In this document: positions 21,597-29,873 of the stretch, piece after piece | How positions within the stretch are numbered: the first letter of the stretch is position 1 | Layout: each line of letters starts with the position of its first letter | Origin: Bacteroidales bacterium | Lineage (GTDB): Bacteria; Bacteroidota; Bacteroidia; Bacteroidales; UBA932 | NCBI GenBank assembly: GCA_017527625.1 | Contig: JAFXPV010000099.1 | Location: forward strand, 1-44,206 | Direction of reading: 5' to 3' | DNA length: 44,206 nt | The notes under the pieces: model-generated | What the model saw: the letters and a program-made list of their open reading frames with translations, nothing else | Databases searched by the model: none | Told to the model about the DNA's origin: nothing | Made by a program: the position numbers and the translations under genes

Positions 21597-21990
21597 TCTG
21601 GCAAAAAGCATCGGGAGGGCAGATGGTGCAAATACGCTGAAATATATGTTGTATGATTAATTGAGGTTATTTTGATAATTCGCTGGGTTTCAATATTGTT
21701 TTAAGTGGGTAAACACTAAAAACAAGCCTTTTTCTGCCAAAAACAACAAAGCCAAGCTAAGTTCAAAGATTAGTTGAATGGGCGTAAATCACTGGGTTTA
21801 AGTCTTATAGGATATTAAAAAATTTACTATAACACAAAGTTATAATTAAATAATACCGGTCTATGCGAGTTGTGTTAATAACAAATGTAAACAAGTGTTG
21901 ATAACTCTGAAGTTTACAATACTGAAAATATCCACTTTATTTTTGTTGATTATTGTGAACAAATTCGGCGCTTTTCTCAAATGTGCAAGA
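21597..21990. other. AT-rich intergenic region with DnaA-box-like sites; possible origin
   Basis: No convincing gene lies here; this is the largest non-coding gap in the window (21504-22042 in all). It holds a very AT-rich stretch (about 21818-21855). Near 21874-21962 is a cluster of near-matches to the DnaA box TTATNCACA: TTATCAACA on the minus strand at 21897-21905 and TTGTTCACA on the minus strand at 21954-21962. A spaced inverted repeat, TGTAAAC (21886-21892) with GTTTACA (21912-21918), brackets the first. No box is perfect and no dnaA or other origin marker gene adjoins it, so this may be only a divergent regulatory region. Confidence 0.3.
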
Positions 21991-21993
21991 GTC

Positions 21994-22023
21994 TTTGATA
22001 TACCCTATTTTTCACTAACTTTG
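21994..22023 (+). promoter_or_regulatory. Promoter for the queA operon
   Basis: TTTG at 21994-21997, an 18-bp spacer, and TAACTTTG at 22016-22023. Both elements match the Bacteroidota consensus; the spacer is one base shorter than usual. The ATG of queA is 20 bp downstream. Confidence 0.6.
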
Positions 22024-22042
22024 TCATCCCTGACACTAAGCT

Positions 22043-23278
22043 ATGAAACCGGCTATCAGAATCGATGATTATTTCTACGATCTACCAGAAGACCGTATAG
22101 CTAAATACCCCCTGGCCCACAGGGATGACTCGAAATTGCTGGTTAATATGGACGGCGAGCTCGGCAATTGCCTGTTCAAGGATATTGCTGACTATCTTCC
22201 TTCGAATTCCCTGATGGTTTTCAACGAAACCAAGGTCGTTCCTGCCCGTTTGCTTTTCAAGAGGGATTCCGGGGCTCTGATAGAGGTTTTCTGTCTCGAA
22301 CCCATATCTCCTTCGGACTATCAGCAGGTTTTTGCTGCAACTGACAGTTGTGTGTGGAAAACCATAGTCGGCAATGCCAAAAAGTGGAAAGGCGACACTC
22401 TTTCGTTATATATAGAACATATTGACAACGAGAAGATAAAAGCGCTTAATCTAAAGGCAGACTTGATTTCGAGGGAAGCTAACTCATTCACAGTAAGATT
22501 CAGCTGGAGCGGTGGCCTTTCGTTCTCGCAGGTGATGGAAATGTGCGGCAAGATGCCTATCCCTCCATACCTGAACCGTGAAACCCAGCCCATCGATTCC
22601 ACACGCTACCAGACATTATATGCCAGGATAGAAGGTTCCGTCGCAGCCCCTACAGCCGGTCTGCATTTTACTGACAAGGAGCTTTCGGCCATCGATGCAA
22701 AGGGAATTGAGCGTGTCAAGTTGTGCCTGCATGTCGGCGCAGGGACGTTTCTTCCTGTCAAGAGCGAGTTTATTGCCGATCACGCAATGCACGGTGAGCC
22801 TTTTTCTGTCACGAGAGATTTTCTTTGCAAGCTGTCTGCGTATGCTGGCAAGGAACTTGTGGCGGTCGGAACAACATCGATCCGCTCACTTGAGTCGCTT
22901 TATTATCTGGGCGTCCATTGTATAGAGGCGGGCGGGCCCGGGGTGGTTGAGCAGTGGGAGCCTTATCGCGACGAGGGTTATGGATATAGTCCTAAAGAAG
23001 CGGTTGATGCTTTGATTAAATATTTGGATAATAATAAATTAAATTCTATTACATCAAGAACAAATTTAATTATTGTGCCTTCCTATGAATTCAAGTTCGT
23101 AACCTATATGGTGACGAATTTCCATCAGCCGAAGAGTACCTTGCTGCTGCTTATAGCGGCTGCTGTAGGGCCCGGCTGGAAACAGATGTACGCCTTCGCT
23201 ATGGACAACGGCTACCGCTTCCTGAGCTACGGCGACTCGTCTCTGCTGAAGGTGCAGCACAAATTCAGACTGTTATGA
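22043..23278 (+). CDS. queA: S-adenosylmethionine:tRNA ribosyltransferase-isomerase
   Basis: QueA transfers and isomerises the ribosyl group of SAM onto 7-aminomethyl-7-deazaguanine at tRNA position 34, making epoxyqueuosine. The 411-residue protein begins with the family pattern DDYFYDLPEDRIAKYPL. It also has NETKVVPARL, the active-site block GSVAAPTAGLHFT, and LHVGAGTFLPV. It is somewhat longer than the approximately 350 residues usual in proteobacteria because of a variable middle region (about 90-165). It starts an operon whose next gene overlaps its stop (ATGA). No other queuosine genes are nearby. Confidence 0.96.
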   Translation: MKPAIRIDDYFYDLPEDRIAKYPLAHRDDSKLLVNMDGELGNCLFKDIADYLPSNSLMVFNETKVVPARLLFKRDSGALIEVFCLEPISPSDYQQVFAATDSCVWKTIVGNAKKWKGDTLSLYIEHIDNEKIKALNLKADLISREANSFTVRFSWSGGLSFSQVMEMCGKMPIPPYLNRETQPIDSTRYQTLYARIEGSVAAPTAGLHFTDKELSAIDAKGIERVKLCLHVGAGTFLPVKSEFIADHAMHGEPFSVTRDFLCKLSAYAGKELVAVGTTSIRSLESLYYLGVHCIEAGGPGVVEQWEPYRDEGYGYSPKEAVDALIKYLDNNKLNSITSRTNLIIVPSYEFKFVTYMVTNFHQPKSTLLLLIAAAVGPGWKQMYAFAMDNGYRFLSYGDSSLLKVQHKFRLL

Positions 23279-24054
23279 GAAATTTCAGGAAATACCTTAT
23301 TCCTATAGTAACACTGCTTGTCGGCTTCGCCTCATTCTCGGGCCTTCTGGGCTTTTTCAACACTGAAATGCTAACCGGGTGGATCAAACCCGGTGTTGGT
23401 GGGACCTGGATATGGCTGGCAGTGGCCTTCGCTCTTATGTGCTTCCTCTTTGTGACTACTGTCGTTTCCGGCCGTATTAAAGCGCAGGAGGCCGTGTCAA
23501 AGTTTCTGCGCACGCTGCTGTTCGGCGGTGTGTGTGTGCTCCTGGCGTGGGGTGCATCGCTTTTGTCTGACAAGATTGAAAGCACTAAGATGTCAGAATT
23601 TCTCTTCCTTGCGTTTTTCCTGGTTACCCTTATAGTTTTCGGCGTGCAGTATATGGTCGGCTCAGCCAAAGCCGCCAAGATCGCGTCTGCCAATTCGCTG
23701 CGCAAAAGTGCTGCGGGGGCGGGGATTGTCAGGTATGACTACGCATCGCTTTTCGGAGGAACGATGGTCGCCGCGCTGCTGCTGATTGCGGGCGTCATCT
23801 TCAAGGTCGACGTCAAGCCGCTCCTGGTGTCATTCTCTCTGATCGCGATTTCATTCCTGTTGTGGAGGCTTACCGGATGGAGGGGGTGGCTGATGATTGC
23901 GACTGCTTGTATTACTGCAGTACTCTGCTGTAAGATAGATGATATGGAGTACTTATTTAAACAATTACCGTATATAGTTGCATTAACATTTTCGGTGCTT
24001 GCTATGGCTGTGCCCTGCGTAGATCTGTACAGCCGCAGTGAACTAAACATTTAA
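23275..24054 (+). CDS. Hypothetical polytopic membrane protein
   Basis: I do not recognise the family. The 259-residue product has about eight hydrophobic segments, near 9-27, 44-65, 78-96, 106-128, 157-177, 181-198, 204-221 and 231-249. Loops are short and basic residues face one side (for example around 131-150), so it is almost certainly an inner-membrane protein. There is no signal peptide beyond the first segment and no recognisable catalytic motif. Its ATG overlaps the queA stop and an acyltransferase gene follows after 4 bp, so the three genes are surely co-transcribed. A lipid-related role is possible from the neighbour but not shown. Confidence 0.75.
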   Translation: MRNFRKYLIPIVTLLVGFASFSGLLGFFNTEMLTGWIKPGVGGTWIWLAVAFALMCFLFVTTVVSGRIKAQEAVSKFLRTLLFGGVCVLLAWGASLLSDKIESTKMSEFLFLAFFLVTLIVFGVQYMVGSAKAAKIASANSLRKSAAGAGIVRYDYASLFGGTMVAALLLIAGVIFKVDVKPLLVSFSLIAISFLLWRLTGWRGWLMIATACITAVLCCKIDDMEYLFKQLPYIVALTFSVLAMAVPCVDLYSRSELNI

Positions 24055-24058
24055 CGCT

Positions 24059-25177
24059 ATGGACAGCAAATTCGACGAGATACGTCCCTACAATGACGCA
24101 GAAGTAGTAGCCGCCACCAAGAGGATGGCTATTTCTCCGACTACGTATATGTTCGAAGATTTCTTCTTCAAGGACAAAGGCCACGGCTACCTTTCATCGA
24201 TCCTTATGAATATCGAAGGTGTCGAGGATTTCCAGACCAAGGTTATGGCTCAGATTGTAGAAAGGACTATTTCTATGACCACTGCCGGACTGACGATCAA
24301 AGGCATCGAGAATTTCAGGAACGAGGACGGCACTTTCGGCAAGTTCCTGCTGCTGTCCAGCCACAGGGACATCGTGCTTGATCCTGCGTTCGTGCAGATC
24401 GCGATGTTCCGTAATGGCATCCCTATGACCGAGATCGCAGCCGGAGACAACCTGATAGGCGTGCCTTCGGTAGGCGACATTATCCGTGCCAACAGGATGA
24501 TTACGGTAAAACGCAGCGGCACTGCGAAAGAATTGTATAATTCTGCGGCCCTGCTGTCGGAATACATCAGGGAGAAACTGAAGAACCAGGAGTGCAGCAT
24601 CTGGCTGGCCCAGAAGCAGGGAAGGAGCAAGGATGGTCACGATGCCACGGAGCAGGGTGTCCTCAAGATGCTCAGTATGTCCGGAACCGGGTCTTTCGTC
24701 GAAGACTTCGCACAGTTGCGCATAATGCCTATGGCCGTGTCTTATGAATATGAGACCTGCGCCGCTATGAAAGCCCAGGAGCTGATGGTCAGAAGGCTTG
24801 CCGGAGAATACCATAAGAAGCAGGGGGAGGACCTTGCCAGTATGATCAACGGCATCAAGCAGTTCAAGGGGCACGTACATCTCGAGTTCTGCAAGCCGCT
24901 GACGCTGGATGAGCTCCGTGAGGCCGACAAGGCTGAGAAAAACGAAAAGTTCAGGGTGCTTGCGTCAATAATCGACAGCCACATTATGTCGGCTTTCAAA
25001 CTTTGGCCCACCAACTATATGGCGGCTGATATCCTGACCGGCAGCGACCGTTTCAGCGACCATTATACTCCTAAGCAGAAAGAGGAGTTCATAGCCCATA
25101 TCGACAAAGAGATGGCAGGTATGCCCGAAAGCGTGAAAGAAATCCTTCTCGGCATCTACGCCGCACATATCGTATAA
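24059..25177 (+). CDS. Glycerol-3-phosphate/lysophospholipid acyltransferase family protein
   Basis: A 372-residue PlsB/PlsC-superfamily protein without obvious membrane helices. The first acyltransferase block is LLLSSHRDIVLDPAF, with His102 and Asp108 (HX5D, or Asp104 as the acid, against the usual HX4D). A later block, IWLAQKQGRSKDG, stands where FPEGTRS is usual and has Gln-Lys-Gln-Gly in its place. Both blocks match each other in position but are divergent, so the acyl acceptor is uncertain and the enzyme may not be an ordinary PlsC. It is the third gene of the queA operon and is followed by a strong bidirectional terminator. Confidence 0.75.
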   Translation: MDSKFDEIRPYNDAEVVAATKRMAISPTTYMFEDFFFKDKGHGYLSSILMNIEGVEDFQTKVMAQIVERTISMTTAGLTIKGIENFRNEDGTFGKFLLLSSHRDIVLDPAFVQIAMFRNGIPMTEIAAGDNLIGVPSVGDIIRANRMITVKRSGTAKELYNSAALLSEYIREKLKNQECSIWLAQKQGRSKDGHDATEQGVLKMLSMSGTGSFVEDFAQLRIMPMAVSYEYETCAAMKAQELMVRRLAGEYHKKQGEDLASMINGIKQFKGHVHLEFCKPLTLDELREADKAEKNEKFRVLASIIDSHIMSAFKLWPTNYMAADILTGSDRFSDHYTPKQKEEFIAHIDKEMAGMPESVKEILLGIYAAHIV

Positions 25178-25201
25178 TCATTCGGGAGCTCCAGCACATA
25201 C

Positions 25202-25234
25202 AAAAAAAACCGAACGAGATGTTCGGTTTTTTTG
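25202..25234. terminator. Bidirectional intrinsic terminator
   Basis: A perfect 6-bp stem CCGAAC/GTTCGG with loop GAGAT (25210-25226), flanked by A8 on one side and T8 on the other. It can end the acyltransferase operon on the plus strand and the tRNA-Val transcript on the minus strand. Confidence 0.85.
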
Positions 25235-25309
25235 TGGGAGCTGAGGGATTCGAACCCCCGACCCTCTGCTTGTAAGGCAGACGCTCTGAACCAACTGAGC
25301 TAAGCTCCC
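25235..25309 (-). tRNA. tRNA-Val (anticodon UAC)
   Basis: A full cloverleaf of 75 nt. The acceptor arms are GGGAGCT/AGCTCCC with discriminator A. The D-arm is followed by an anticodon stem TCTGC/GCAGA with loop CTTACAA (anticodon UAC), and the T-arm GGGGG TTCGAAT CCC closes it. The CCA end is not encoded: ACA follows. It has its own promoter and terminator. Confidence 0.95.
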
Positions 25310-25324
25310 TTACTTTTGGGATTA

Positions 25325-25355
25325 CAAATGTATGACTTTTTTTTGAAATCCCAAA
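25325..25355 (-). promoter_or_regulatory. Promoter for tRNA-Val
   Basis: On the minus strand, TTTG (complement of 25352-25355), a 19-bp spacer and TACATTTG (complement of 25325-25332), a full Bacteroidota consensus. The mature tRNA begins 16 bp after the -7 box. The spacing equals that of the XRE operon promoter. Confidence 0.7.
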
Positions 25356-25379
25356 AATAATCGAATATTTTCTTAAAAA

Positions 25380-27236
25380 TTAAAGAAGCTCTTCGGAGCG
25401 TTTGATGAATTCGGCCAGATCCTTGCCCTTGAGCATACCGTTGGCGAGGAGGGCCAGGTCGGTGACCTGTTTAAGCAGCTTGTTGTCGGCGCTGAGTCCT
25501 TGTTCGCTGGCCTTGATCTTCTCTATCACCGGATTCTGGGCATTGACGGTGATGTTATATGTGTCAGGAATCTCTCCGTAGAAATTCATTCCGCCTCCGA
25601 CTGCCGCCATATCGCGGTAGCGGCGCATAAACTCGCTCTGGGTGATGATGATCGCTGCAGACTCGGGACCGAGATTGTCCATCTTCACGTTGTATTTGCT
25701 CTCCTTGGGAAGCAGAGCCTCCATCACTTCAGTCAGATGCTTTTTCTCGTCGTCAGTCATCTTGAGCTCTTCCTTGCTGTCCTTGCGGATCAGGGCGTCG
25801 ATAGTGTCGGCATCGACGCGGGCGAAGGTGCTGTTCTCGATCTTCTGCTCCAGCAGGCCTACATAATGGGCGTCGAGAGGGCAGTCCATAACGAGCACGT
25901 CGTAACCCTTGTTTTTGGCTACTTCGACATACTGATACTGGGCCACAGGGTCGGTGGTATAAAGGTATACTACCTTCTTGTCCTTGTCGGTCTGGGCAGG
26001 CTCGATGGCCTTGCGGTAGTCCTCGAGATGGAAATACTTGCCGTCGGTATTCTTGAACAGAGCGAAGCCGAGGGCTTTCTCGCAGAACTTCTCGTCGGTG
26101 ATCATACCATATTCTATGAAGAGTTTGAGGTTGTCCCATTTGCTCTGGAACTCATCGGGGCTGTTCTTTGCGATTTCTTCGAGCTTGTCGGCCACCTTGC
26201 GGGTGATGTAGCCGGAAATCTTCTTGACATTGGCATCGCTCTGCAGGTAGCTCCTTGACACGTTCAGAGGAATGTCGGGGGAGTCGATGACGCCGTGCAG
26301 CAGAGTCAGGAACTCAGGCACGATGTTCTCCACGGAGTCGGTGACGAACATCTGGTTGCAGAACAGCTGGATCTTGTTGCGGCTCAGCTCGAGTTTGTCC
26401 TTGATCTTGGGGAAATACAGGATACCCGTCAGGTTGAAAGGGTAGTCCACGTTCAGATGGATGTGGAACAGCGGATCGTCAGCCATAGGGTAAAGCTCCT
26501 TGTAGAACTTGAGGTAGTCCTCGTCCTTGAGGTCGGCAGGCTTCTTCGTCCACAGCGGCTCCACATTGTTTATGACGTGATTCTTTTCGGTGTCGACGTA
26601 CTTGCCGTCCTTCCATTCCTTTTCCTTGCCGAAGACGATGGGAACAGGCATAAACTTGCAGTATTTGGCAAGCAGGCCTTCAATCTTGTAGTCATCGGCG
26701 AATTCAGCGCTGTCATCGTCCAGCCAAAGGGTGACGGTGGTTCCGCGCTGAGTCCTGGTGCCTTTGACCATTGTGAATTCGGGGTCGCCCTCGCATCTCC
26801 ACTTTACGGGCTTGGCGTCAGGCTGCCAGGAAAGGGTGTCTAGCTCCACTTTCTTTGAAACCATAAAGGCGCTGTAGAAACCCAGTCCGAAATGGCCGAT
26901 GATGCTGCCCACCTGGTCCTTGTATTTCTCGAGGAACTCGCCGGCAGAAGAGAAGGCGATCTGGTTGATGTATTTGTCAACCTCTTCCTCAGTCATACCG
27001 ATGCCCTTGTCGATGAATGAAATTGTCTTTGCATCCTTGTCGACCTTGACTTCTATGTCGATGTCGCCGAGTTCCTGGTTCAGGGTGCCGGCGGCTGCCA
27101 GTGCCTTGACTTTCTGGGTGGCGTCCACCGCGTTGGCGATTATCTCGCGGACGAAGATGTCGTGGTCAGAATACAGAAATGTCTTGATTACCGGAAATAT
27201 GTTTTCGGTCGTTACTCCTATTTTACCTTTAGTCAT
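25380..27236 (-). CDS. htpG: Hsp90-family chaperone HtpG
   Basis: A 618-residue cytoplasmic Hsp90. The N-terminal GHKL ATPase domain begins with HDIFVREIIANAVDATQK (the ATP-site Glu/Asn helix), continues with SFIDKGIGMT (the DxGxG loop) and has GHFGLGFYSAFMV as lid and Gly-rich loop. The middle domain includes PLNVSRSYLQSDANVKKI with the catalytic-loop Arg. The C-terminal dimerisation domain is short, as usual in bacteria. The protein is somewhat shorter than many Bacteroides HtpG proteins (about 680 aa). It is a single gene. I see no CIRCE element upstream (27237-27410) and no canonical -7 box. Confidence 0.96.
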   Translation of the reverse strand: MTKGKIGVTTENIFPVIKTFLYSDHDIFVREIIANAVDATQKVKALAAAGTLNQELGDIDIEVKVDKDAKTISFIDKGIGMTEEEVDKYINQIAFSSAGEFLEKYKDQVGSIIGHFGLGFYSAFMVSKKVELDTLSWQPDAKPVKWRCEGDPEFTMVKGTRTQRGTTVTLWLDDDSAEFADDYKIEGLLAKYCKFMPVPIVFGKEKEWKDGKYVDTEKNHVINNVEPLWTKKPADLKDEDYLKFYKELYPMADDPLFHIHLNVDYPFNLTGILYFPKIKDKLELSRNKIQLFCNQMFVTDSVENIVPEFLTLLHGVIDSPDIPLNVSRSYLQSDANVKKISGYITRKVADKLEEIAKNSPDEFQSKWDNLKLFIEYGMITDEKFCEKALGFALFKNTDGKYFHLEDYRKAIEPAQTDKDKKVVYLYTTDPVAQYQYVEVAKNKGYDVLVMDCPLDAHYVGLLEQKIENSTFARVDADTIDALIRKDSKEELKMTDDEKKHLTEVMEALLPKESKYNVKMDNLGPESAAIIITQSEFMRRYRDMAAVGGGMNFYGEIPDTYNITVNAQNPVIEKIKASEQGLSADNKLLKQVTDLALLANGMLKGKDLAEFIKRSEELL

Positions 27237-27377
27237 TTTATATGTTTTTTAGTTTTTATTTTCCGGCAGCCACAAGGGCAAAAAGAATACCAGCCGCAAA
27301 AAGGTGACATTTTGTCCGTTTTATAATTTGTTAGTAAAAAACGTCTTCCTGTTAATGTCAGACTTTGCAAAAACAAT

Positions 27378-27385
27378 TATTTTTG
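27378..27385 (+). promoter_or_regulatory. -7 promoter element for the DUF1846 gene
   Basis: TATTTTTG matches TAnnTTTG, 25 bp before the ATG at 27411. The -33 position holds no clear TTTG. Confidence 0.4.
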
Positions 27386-27410
27386 TTCGATTACAAAAAC
27401 CTGCCTGACT

Positions 27411-28898
27411 ATGAACAAAACCGGTTTTGACAATAACGCCTATATCGAGAAGCAGTCCGAGAACATTATCAAGCGTCTCAACAAGTTCGGAAACAAACTC
27501 TACCTCGAATTCGGAGGAAAGCTGTTCGACGACTACCACGCGTCAAGGGTGCTGACAGGATTCGAACCCGACAGCAAGATCAGGATGCTTGAGAAACTGA
27601 AGGACGAAGCCGAGATAGTCATTGCGATAAATGCCGGTGACATCGAGAAGAACAAAGTCAGGGGAGACCTCGGCATCACCTATGATATGGATGTGCTGCG
27701 CCTCATCGACGCCTTCAGGGGCTATGGCCTGTATGTCAGCAGCGTCGTGATAACCCAGTTCGAAGGTCAGGCAAATGCAATAAGTTACCGTCACAAACTC
27801 GAGAAGCTTGGGCTCAAGGTTTATCTGCATTATCCCATCGCCGGTTATCCTTCAAATCTCTCCCTGATCATCAGCGACGAGGGTTATGGCCGCAACGAAT
27901 ATGTCGAGACGACCCGCAGGATCGTCGTGGTGACCGCCCCCGGCCCCGGCAGCGGAAAGATGGCCACCTGCCTGTCACAGCTCTATCACGAAAACAAGCG
28001 CGGCATAAAGGCAGGATACGCCAAGTTCGAGACCTTCCCGATCTGGAACCTGCCGCTCAAGCACCCGGTCAATCTGGCTTACGAGGCTGCAACCGTAGAC
28101 CTCAGTGACGTGAATATGATCGACCCGTTCCATCTGGAGGCCTACGGCAAGATGGCAGTCAACTACAACCGCGACGTGGAAGTCTTCCCGGTGCTCAATG
28201 CAATCTTCCAGCGCATCTACGGCGAATCGCCTTACAAGTCGCCGACAGATATGGGCGTCAATATGATCGCCAGCTGCATCACCGATGACGCCGTCGTCAG
28301 CCAGGCCGCAAAGGATGAGATCATACGCCGCTACTACAACACCTGCTGCCAGGTGCGCAAGGGCAATGCCGACCAGGAGCAGATATCCAAGCTGGAGCTT
28401 ATTATGGAACAGACTCATATTCAGCCCACCGACAGGGCCGTCACCATAGCCGCAATGAAAAGGGCGGAGGAGACTGGCGGTCCGGCTGCTGCCATCCAGC
28501 TTCCCGACGGCACCATTATCACCGGAAAGACCAGCAAACTGCTCGGATCCACTTCAGCAATGCTGCTGAGCGCACTGAAACACCTGGCCGGCATATCCAA
28601 AGATGTGGACCTTATTTCACCCATCATCATAGAGCCTATATGCAAGCTGAAGACGGACCACCTCGGCAACTCAAACCCCAGGCTGCATTCCGACGAAATA
28701 CTCATAGCCCTGTCCATCTGCGCCCTGACCGACCTTAATGCCCGCAAGGCGATGGAACAGCTGCGTAACCTGCGCGGCAGCGAGGCTCATACAAGCGTAA
28801 TCGTATCCCAGGTGGATATGGGTGTGCTGCGCAAGCTCGGCGTCAACCTCACGAGCGAGCCTGTATACCAGACCAAGAAACTCTATCACGCCGATTAG
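27411..28898 (+). CDS. DUF1846 family protein
   Basis: A 495-residue protein matching the conserved DUF1846 family, whose function is not established. It starts KTGFDNNAYIEKQSE and continues with LYLEFGGKLFDDYHASRVL and FEPDSKIRML, which are family hallmarks. A Gly-rich loop, TAPGPGSGKMAT (175-186), resembles a Walker A motif but lacks the exact GK[ST] ending, so nucleotide binding is only possible. There is no signal peptide or membrane segment. It stands alone, and its last 4 bp overlap the end of the convergent YqaA-like gene. Confidence 0.9.
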   Translation: MNKTGFDNNAYIEKQSENIIKRLNKFGNKLYLEFGGKLFDDYHASRVLTGFEPDSKIRMLEKLKDEAEIVIAINAGDIEKNKVRGDLGITYDMDVLRLIDAFRGYGLYVSSVVITQFEGQANAISYRHKLEKLGLKVYLHYPIAGYPSNLSLIISDEGYGRNEYVETTRRIVVVTAPGPGSGKMATCLSQLYHENKRGIKAGYAKFETFPIWNLPLKHPVNLAYEAATVDLSDVNMIDPFHLEAYGKMAVNYNRDVEVFPVLNAIFQRIYGESPYKSPTDMGVNMIASCITDDAVVSQAAKDEIIRRYYNTCCQVRKGNADQEQISKLELIMEQTHIQPTDRAVTIAAMKRAEETGGPAAAIQLPDGTIITGKTSKLLGSTSAMLLSALKHLAGISKDVDLISPIIIEPICKLKTDHLGNSNPRLHSDEILIALSICALTDLNARKAMEQLRNLRGSEAHTSVIVSQVDMGVLRKLGVNLTSEPVYQTKKLYHAD

Positions 28899-29359
28899 GC
28901 CAGCCAGGGAAGATTCTGACCGAAGGCCAGGAACAGCAGGGCCCAGACCACGAATCTGCCGGTCTTGCCGATGAGCATATAGACGGCGCTCTGCACGAAC
29001 GGCGCCTTGTAGAATCCGAGTACTATAGCGAAGACATCGCCGATGAACGGCACCCAGGTGGCGAGTGCCAGCAGAGGACCCCATCGGTCGACCTTGTTTT
29101 TCTGCTTTTCTATGGTCTCACGCTTGACCTTGAACCATTTCTCGATCCATTCCCACTTGCCTATGCGGCCGATGCCGTAGGTCGTGAGGCCTCCGAGCCA
29201 GTTGCCTGCAGAAGCGCAGGCCACCGTCAGCCACACGTCGCCACCGGCCAGAAGCATTCCGACCAGCAGGGCGTCGGAAGCGAACGGCACTACCGTGGCT
29301 GCCAGGAAGCAGCCCAGGAAGACGCCGAGGTAGCCCCACTCCATCAGGAATTCAAGCAT
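28895..29359 (-). CDS. YqaA/DedA-like (SNARE-associated fold) membrane protein
   Basis: A 154-residue inner-membrane protein of the small YqaA branch of the DedA superfamily. It begins with a hydrophobic segment and re-entrant region, GYLGVFLGCFLAATVVPFASDALL, and a Gly-rich turn GNWLGGLTTYGIGR (about 52-65). A charged cytoplasmic helix (about 68-90) precedes two more hydrophobic segments, including WVPFIGDVFAIVLG. DedA-type proteins have been linked to lipid flipping and membrane homeostasis; nothing here fixes the substrate. It is the last gene of the minus operon that starts with the HAD gene, 6 bp after the small exported protein gene. Confidence 0.85.
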   Translation of the reverse strand: MLEFLMEWGYLGVFLGCFLAATVVPFASDALLVGMLLAGGDVWLTVACASAGNWLGGLTTYGIGRIGKWEWIEKWFKVKRETIEKQKNKVDRWGPLLALATWVPFIGDVFAIVLGFYKAPFVQSAVYMLIGKTGRFVVWALLFLAFGQNLPWLA

Positions 29360-29365
29360 ACCGGC

Positions 29366-29845
29366 CTATCTCTCCTTGTAATTTCTGAAACGGTACCTGT
29401 AGCCCTTCTGGAAGAATGAAGCGCGTCCGGCCTCGCCCGTGACTGTGTTGATGGATTTCAGGTAGATGGTAGATGCAACCGGCAAAGTGTTGTTCTGCAG
29501 CACAAGGAAGTACTTGACCGGGGCGCCTTTCCTGCGCTTGTCGATTTTCATAGGAGCGATGGCGCGGGTGATGTCGATCTGCCATATATCGTAGCTTCCG
29601 CTAAGGTACACATATCTTGAATCCACTCTCCATACCGGCTCTATGCCGTTGTCGAAGGAGTCGTCAACGTCGTCGCCGGTGACGGGGTAGGAGTAGTCCA
29701 AACGGTTGTCGTGCATATAGTATTCCTTGTCGACGGCGTTGTAGACAAGGCAGTATTTCCCGTCGGGTGAGGGATATTCCTTGTTCTGAGCCATAAGCGG
29801 CAGGGCGGCTGCAAGGCATATCAAAAACAGAAGGCAGCGTTTCAT
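29366..29845 (-). CDS. Small exported protein of unknown function
   Basis: A 159-residue protein with a clear Sec signal peptide (MKRCLLFLICLAAALPLMAQ, cleavage about residue 19). The mature part looks all-beta, with repeated patterns such as DGKYCLVYNAVDKEYYMHD and YVYLSGSYDIWQIDI. These recall beta-propeller-like or DPP-IV-N-like strands, but the chain is too short for a propeller. A basic C-terminus follows (about 140-159). I recognise no named domain. It lies 28 bp after the golvesin/amidase gene and 6 bp before the YqaA-like gene, in one operon, so a periplasmic or envelope role is likely by context. Confidence 0.72.
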   Translation of the reverse strand: MKRCLLFLICLAAALPLMAQNKEYPSPDGKYCLVYNAVDKEYYMHDNRLDYSYPVTGDDVDDSFDNGIEPVWRVDSRYVYLSGSYDIWQIDITRAIAPMKIDKRRKGAPVKYFLVLQNNTLPVASTIYLKSINTVTGEAGRASFFQKGYRYRFRNYKER

Positions 29846-29873
29846 TTGAATAGGGTTTTGCGAGGCAAAGATA

